Shown here one piece after another: positions 61,250 to 64,000 of a stretch of 64,000 bases of DNA; position 1 is the stretch's first letter, and each line of letters starts with the position of its first letter. Origin of the DNA: JAEXOD01 sp963663265 (GTDB taxonomy: Bacteria; Bacteroidota; Ignavibacteria; Ignavibacteriales; Melioribacteraceae). Location of the stretch: the NCBI GenBank assembly GCA_963663265.2, contig CAXXXM010000002.1, positions 1,302,001 through 1,366,000 on the forward strand. Direction: 5' to 3'. Made by a program: the position numbers and the translations under genes. Below the pieces are notes generated by a model, which saw nothing but the letters and a program-made list of their open reading frames with translations, searched no databases and was not told where the DNA came from.

Positions 61250-61590
61250 TTTGTCAGCTTTTTAAATTTATTCAAAATTTAAATGTAATATTTTTTTCAT
61301 TATTAAGCTATTTTAAACACATTCTATCAAATGCGGTTAAAATTTTGTTCTCTTTTATTTTACTACTCAAATATATATTATCGAAAATTTCTGCAAGCTT
61401 TTTAGTATCCAAATTAGTAAGCACTATTGTATTGGATTCAATTGTTGCCAAAACGTCACACAATCCCAACAGTTCAACTTGAGTTGTTGTGGTAATGCAA
61501 TATTTTGCTTTATTGATGTTAAGTCATTTGCGAAGGCTAATTTCAGCTACTTAGGGGGTATAGATTTATGATTGAAACAACCGTTCTAAT
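61250..61590. other. 341-base region without an intact gene
   Basis: It holds the leader of the activator gene and, on the minus strand, a decayed coding fragment (next entry). I see no hairpin with a T-run and no palindrome. Confidence 0.5.
61308..61523 (-). pseudogene. Gene remnant, unidentified family
   Basis: The frame is open for 71 codons without a start, ending in TAG at 61310-61308: KYCITTTTQVELLGLCDVLA, then TIESNTIVLTNLDTKKLAEI and FDNIYLSSKIKENKILTAFD. The composition is protein-like, and the frame also reads sensibly just upstream of the TGA that closes it (VAEISLRK-stop-LNINKAK), which points to a nonsense mutation in a former gene. Family unknown. Confidence 0.45.
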
Positions 61591-62421
61591 TCAATTATCG
61601 ATTTCAAAATTTGCAATATAGCGTTTAATGAACTCTTCCTTAAATGAATTCCAGCTACATTGCTCTCCCAATTCAAATACATTACCCGGCATAACAACTT
61701 CATCACTTTCAATTGGATAAATACCATAATTATCGTCATCCATTGAATAAGTTGCCAATTCCGGCTTAGTAGAATCGCCGCAATTCATTAATTTACATGG
61801 GATCAAATAAGTATTTCCATCAACAAAGCTATTCTTAGCATCATTAAGCCAATGCCACAAAAAATTGACTTTAACTGTATCACCAATTTTAAAACTTCCA
61901 TTCCCCTTTATTATATCTTCAACTAAACAATACATTTTATTTGCACTAAACTTGTTTGTTATCCTTGTATCTCTTGACGTATAATCCCAATGGACTTGTT
62001 TAAGTATTTTTGCTTTAATAAAAAAAGGGGTTGTAATTACTTGATATAACGTATAATTTAATTGTTTTCTCAACTGCGAACTAATTAGTCTATGTAAATT
62101 AGATGGGATTATTTTATTATTATACTCAGGATTTTTATAATAAACACCTTTTTTATAATCTAACTCAGCATTATATAAATATTCTTTATATTCTAAATAA
62201 TTAAATTTGTATATGTTATAAATCTCACGGGCTAAGATATCAACTTCTGACTTAGAGAAATCTTGATTTAGTTTGTATATATTGTTGGTTTGCTTTGAAC
62301 CATATTTATGGCATAACGTTTCACACATATTAAAGTAATCTTTTACATCTGAAACTTTACCATCTAACACTTGCGAATAAATGCTTGAATACATAATTAA
62401 ACAGATGATTAGATATTTCAT
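61591..62421 (-). CDS. Secreted protein of unknown function
   Basis: 276 residues. Signal peptide MKYLIICLIMYSSIYSQ. The middle (residues ~130-230) may be a small beta-barrel: FIKAKILKQVHWDYTSRDTR, CLVEDIIKGNGSFKIGDTVKV and VDGNTYLIPC, a pattern faintly like OB/NTR-type domains. The remainder is rich in Tyr, Asn and Lys. No catalytic motif or family recognised. It lies in a single-gene unit between the activator gene and the SPOR gene. Confidence 0.6.
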   Translation of the reverse strand: MKYLIICLIMYSSIYSQVLDGKVSDVKDYFNMCETLCHKYGSKQTNNIYKLNQDFSKSEVDILAREIYNIYKFNYLEYKEYLYNAELDYKKGVYYKNPEYNNKIIPSNLHRLISSQLRKQLNYTLYQVITTPFFIKAKILKQVHWDYTSRDTRITNKFSANKMYCLVEDIIKGNGSFKIGDTVKVNFLWHWLNDAKNSFVDGNTYLIPCKLMNCGDSTKPELATYSMDDDNYGIYPIESDEVVMPGNVFELGEQCSWNSFKEEFIKRYIANFEIDN

Positions 62422-62483
62422 TTACACCACACATGATTAATGAATAAATTGGTATTACCAGAACTATGAAGTTTGGGTATATT

Positions 62484-63188
62484 TTATTCAGTAACTTCTA
62501 CTACTCGTCCTTTAACAGAAAATTTTGTGTCAAGGTCTTCAAGGTCTTCCTTTGCATCATCTTTTTCTTTGTATTGCCCAACTAATACAAGATTAAAATC
62601 AGTACCACCAACATTTTTTTCTTTAATTTGGGTTTTATAACCGGCTTTAGATATTAATTCTTCTAATTCTTTTGCTTTATCCAAGTTTAAAAAGGCACCT
62701 GCTTGAATGGAGTATTTATAATTTTCAACAACTACAGGCTCAACAACTTTTACTTTTTTTTCTTGTTTAACAACTTTACTATCAGGTTGTAAATCTAAAT
62801 TTCTATCAGCATTTTTAATATAAAGGGAATTTGGATAATTCACTTTTAGGTCTGTAAGATAACCTTCAGCTTTTTTGTAATTTCCCAGAGCGTATTGATA
62901 AGAAAACATACAGTAAAGTGCGGCATCTGCATATTGCGATTTTGGATAATCTCTTACTATGGTCTCATATCTATTAAAAGCTAAATCGCCATCTTTAGTT
63001 AATAAAGCATCTAAAAATATAACTGCGGGATCATTTGGATATTTAGCTCGTAATTCTTTTAACGCAACACTCGCTTTATCAATTTCGCCATTTTTAATTT
63101 GTTTTAATTGAACTGATATATCAGCATCTTGAGCAGCAACAATTCCAAAAACAAAAAACAAACCTAAAAAAAGATTCCAAATTTTCAT
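62484..63188 (-). CDS. SPOR-domain protein with TPR-like N-terminus
   Basis: 234 residues. Signal peptide (MKIWNLFLGLFFVFGIVAAQ), a TPR-like helical part ~22-135 (ASVALKELRAKYPNDPAVIF; YALGNYKKAEGYLTDLKVNYP), a charged hinge (KQEKKVKVVEPVVVE), and a SPOR domain ~158-230 (YKYSIQAGAFLNLDKAKELEE, VLVGQYKEKDDAKEDL). SPOR domains bind denuded peptidoglycan at the division site. Possible role at septal wall or envelope coordination. It is 12 bases after the miaB stop, so it belongs to that operon. Confidence 0.9.
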   Translation of the reverse strand: MKIWNLFLGLFFVFGIVAAQDADISVQLKQIKNGEIDKASVALKELRAKYPNDPAVIFLDALLTKDGDLAFNRYETIVRDYPKSQYADAALYCMFSYQYALGNYKKAEGYLTDLKVNYPNSLYIKNADRNLDLQPDSKVVKQEKKVKVVEPVVVENYKYSIQAGAFLNLDKAKELEELISKAGYKTQIKEKNVGGTDFNLVLVGQYKEKDDAKEDLEDLDTKFSVKGRVVEVTE

Positions 63189-63200
63189 TTTAATACCAAT

Positions 63201-64000
63201 TTATGCTAAAACGGTTGATTTCTTAACAAATGGCAAAACAATTTCTACAAAATCCGCAAACAAAGTACCCGATGTTGAACGAGTAATTTTTACTTTTACA
63301 TAATCGCCAACTTTCACATCGTTTCCAACAGGAAAGATTGCTACTTTATTGCCGTCGGTTCTACCTGCAAAAAACTCGTCCGATTTTTTACTAAATCCTT
63401 CAACAAGAACAATTTCTTCTCTTCCTGTCATTTCACTATTAATTTCAGCAGAAATTTTTTGCTGTAAATCTATAATTTCGCTTAATCTTCTGTTTTTAAC
63501 AATTTCAGGAACGTCATCTTCCATTTTATATGCTTTTGTGCCTTCACGAGGTGAATACATAAACATATAAGCACCATCGTAACGTACTTTTTTCATTAAA
63601 TCTAAAGTACCTTGGTGATCTTCTTCTGTTTCAGTAGGAAATCCCGCAATAACATCAGTCGAAAAACTTACATTTGGAATTATTTGACGAGCTTTTTCTA
63701 TTAAGCCTAAATAATGTTCAACTGTATAAGTTCTATTCATTTTTTCTAATATAACATTTGAACCGGATTGAAACGGTAAATGTATATAATTGCAAATATT
63801 TTCATTATCAGCTATAACATGCAAAAGTTTTTCAGATAAGTCTTGAGGATGTGAAGTAGTAAATCGAACTCTCATGCTTCTATCAACTTTTGCACAAGCT
63901 TCGAGCAAATCGGCAAAATCTTTTCCGTCATCTAAATATGAATTTACATTTTGTCCTAAAAGAGTAACTTCTTTAAAATTTCTATCAGAAAGAGTTTTCA
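63201..64000 (-). CDS. miaB: tRNA-2-methylthio-N6-dimethylallyladenosine synthase MiaB (5' truncated)
   Basis: The gene runs off the window end; the frame is open to base 64000, so an N-terminal part including the Fe-S cysteines is missing. Visible: VTLLGQNVNSY, RVRFTTSHPQDLSEKLLHVI, NYIHLPFQSGSNVILEKMNR, DVIAGFPTETEEDHQGTLDL and YDGAYMFMYSPREGTKA, all MiaB hallmarks (against the LPLQNGSP of MtaB). The C-terminal TRAM domain, with GREEIVLVEGFSKKSDEFFAGRTDGN, is complete. Methylthiolates i6A37 of tRNAs. Confidence 0.95.
   Translation of the reverse strand, partial: KTLSDRNFKEVTLLGQNVNSYLDDGKDFADLLEACAKVDRSMRVRFTTSHPQDLSEKLLHVIADNENICNYIHLPFQSGSNVILEKMNRTYTVEHYLGLIEKARQIIPNVSFSTDVIAGFPTETEEDHQGTLDLMKKVRYDGAYMFMYSPREGTKAYKMEDDVPEIVKNRRLSEIIDLQQKISAEINSEMTGREEIVLVEGFSKKSDEFFAGRTDGNKVAIFPVGNDVKVGDYVKVKITRSTSGTLFADFVEIVLPFVKKSTVLA

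Overview
The window is strongly AT-rich, tightly packed bacterial chromosome with no rRNA, tRNA, CRISPR array, prophage or intact insertion sequence that I can see. Five secreted proteins end in the tail QNYPNPFNP(S/N)TTI plus a GxY-type strand, which is a type IX secretion (T9SS) C-terminal sorting domain in the form common in Ignavibacteria and neighbouring Bacteroidota/Chlorobiota lineages. Together with LptE, DUF3108, DUF5683, HslUV and an ORP-type cluster, this suggests a Gram-negative, at least partly anaerobic member of the FCB group, most likely Ignavibacteria-like. The assignment is inference from gene content.

Layout. 1-3.6 kb: end of an outer-membrane barrel gene, gpmA, a gutted cation-efflux gene behind an intact palindrome, a flavodoxin and a methyltransferase. 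3.6-11.3 kb: the most interesting unit, a divergent locus in which a two-PAS sigma-54 activator faces a nine-gene operon (flavin disulfide reductase, radical SAM protein, Gly-rich DUF5320-like protein, three NifX/ORP-type proteins, two MinD-type ATPases each with two 4Fe-4S sites, a hotdog thioesterase). The gap between them holds a near-perfect sigma-54 promoter and two upstream palindromes. 11.5-21.6 kb: two giant Rax2-like repeat proteins with T9SS tails, gene remnants, a small membrane protein, a phosphoglycosyl transferase and a TPR/HTH regulator. 21.7-24.9 kb: gnd-zwf-pgl, the oxidative pentose phosphate branch. 24.9-30.2 kb: repeat-rich DNA, then a tandem pair of 677-residue propeller-like T9SS proteins at a constant offset of 2,230 bp.

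30.2-37.3 kb: a seven-gene minus-strand operon, DUF3109 - rpoN - ICMT-like methyltransferase - parvulin PPIase - hslV - hslU - acid phosphatase. 37.4-46 kb: a second phosphoglycosyl transferase, an SpmA-SpmB fusion behind a CRP/FNR-like palindrome, a J-domain protein, MscS, typA, a small Cys4 protein and an MNT/HEPN pair whose HEPN gene carries a nonsense codon. 46.3-51.2 kb: DUF5683 protein, mtaB, rpsA, cmk. 51.2-54.9 kb: decayed copies of the dispersed repeat, a second CRP/FNR-like site and a CotH/lamin-tail T9SS protein. 54.9-64 kb: envelope and repair genes (DUF3108, GT9, AAG, TPR, GT2, LptE), a sensor-less sigma-54 activator, a secreted orphan, a SPOR protein and the 3' part of miaB.

How it fits together. 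Sigma-54 itself, two enhancer-binding activators and one clear sigma-54 promoter are all present, so the window holds most of one regulatory circuit. Its most plausible target is the ORP-like iron-sulfur/MinD operon, read here as an anaerobic or redox-responsive system.
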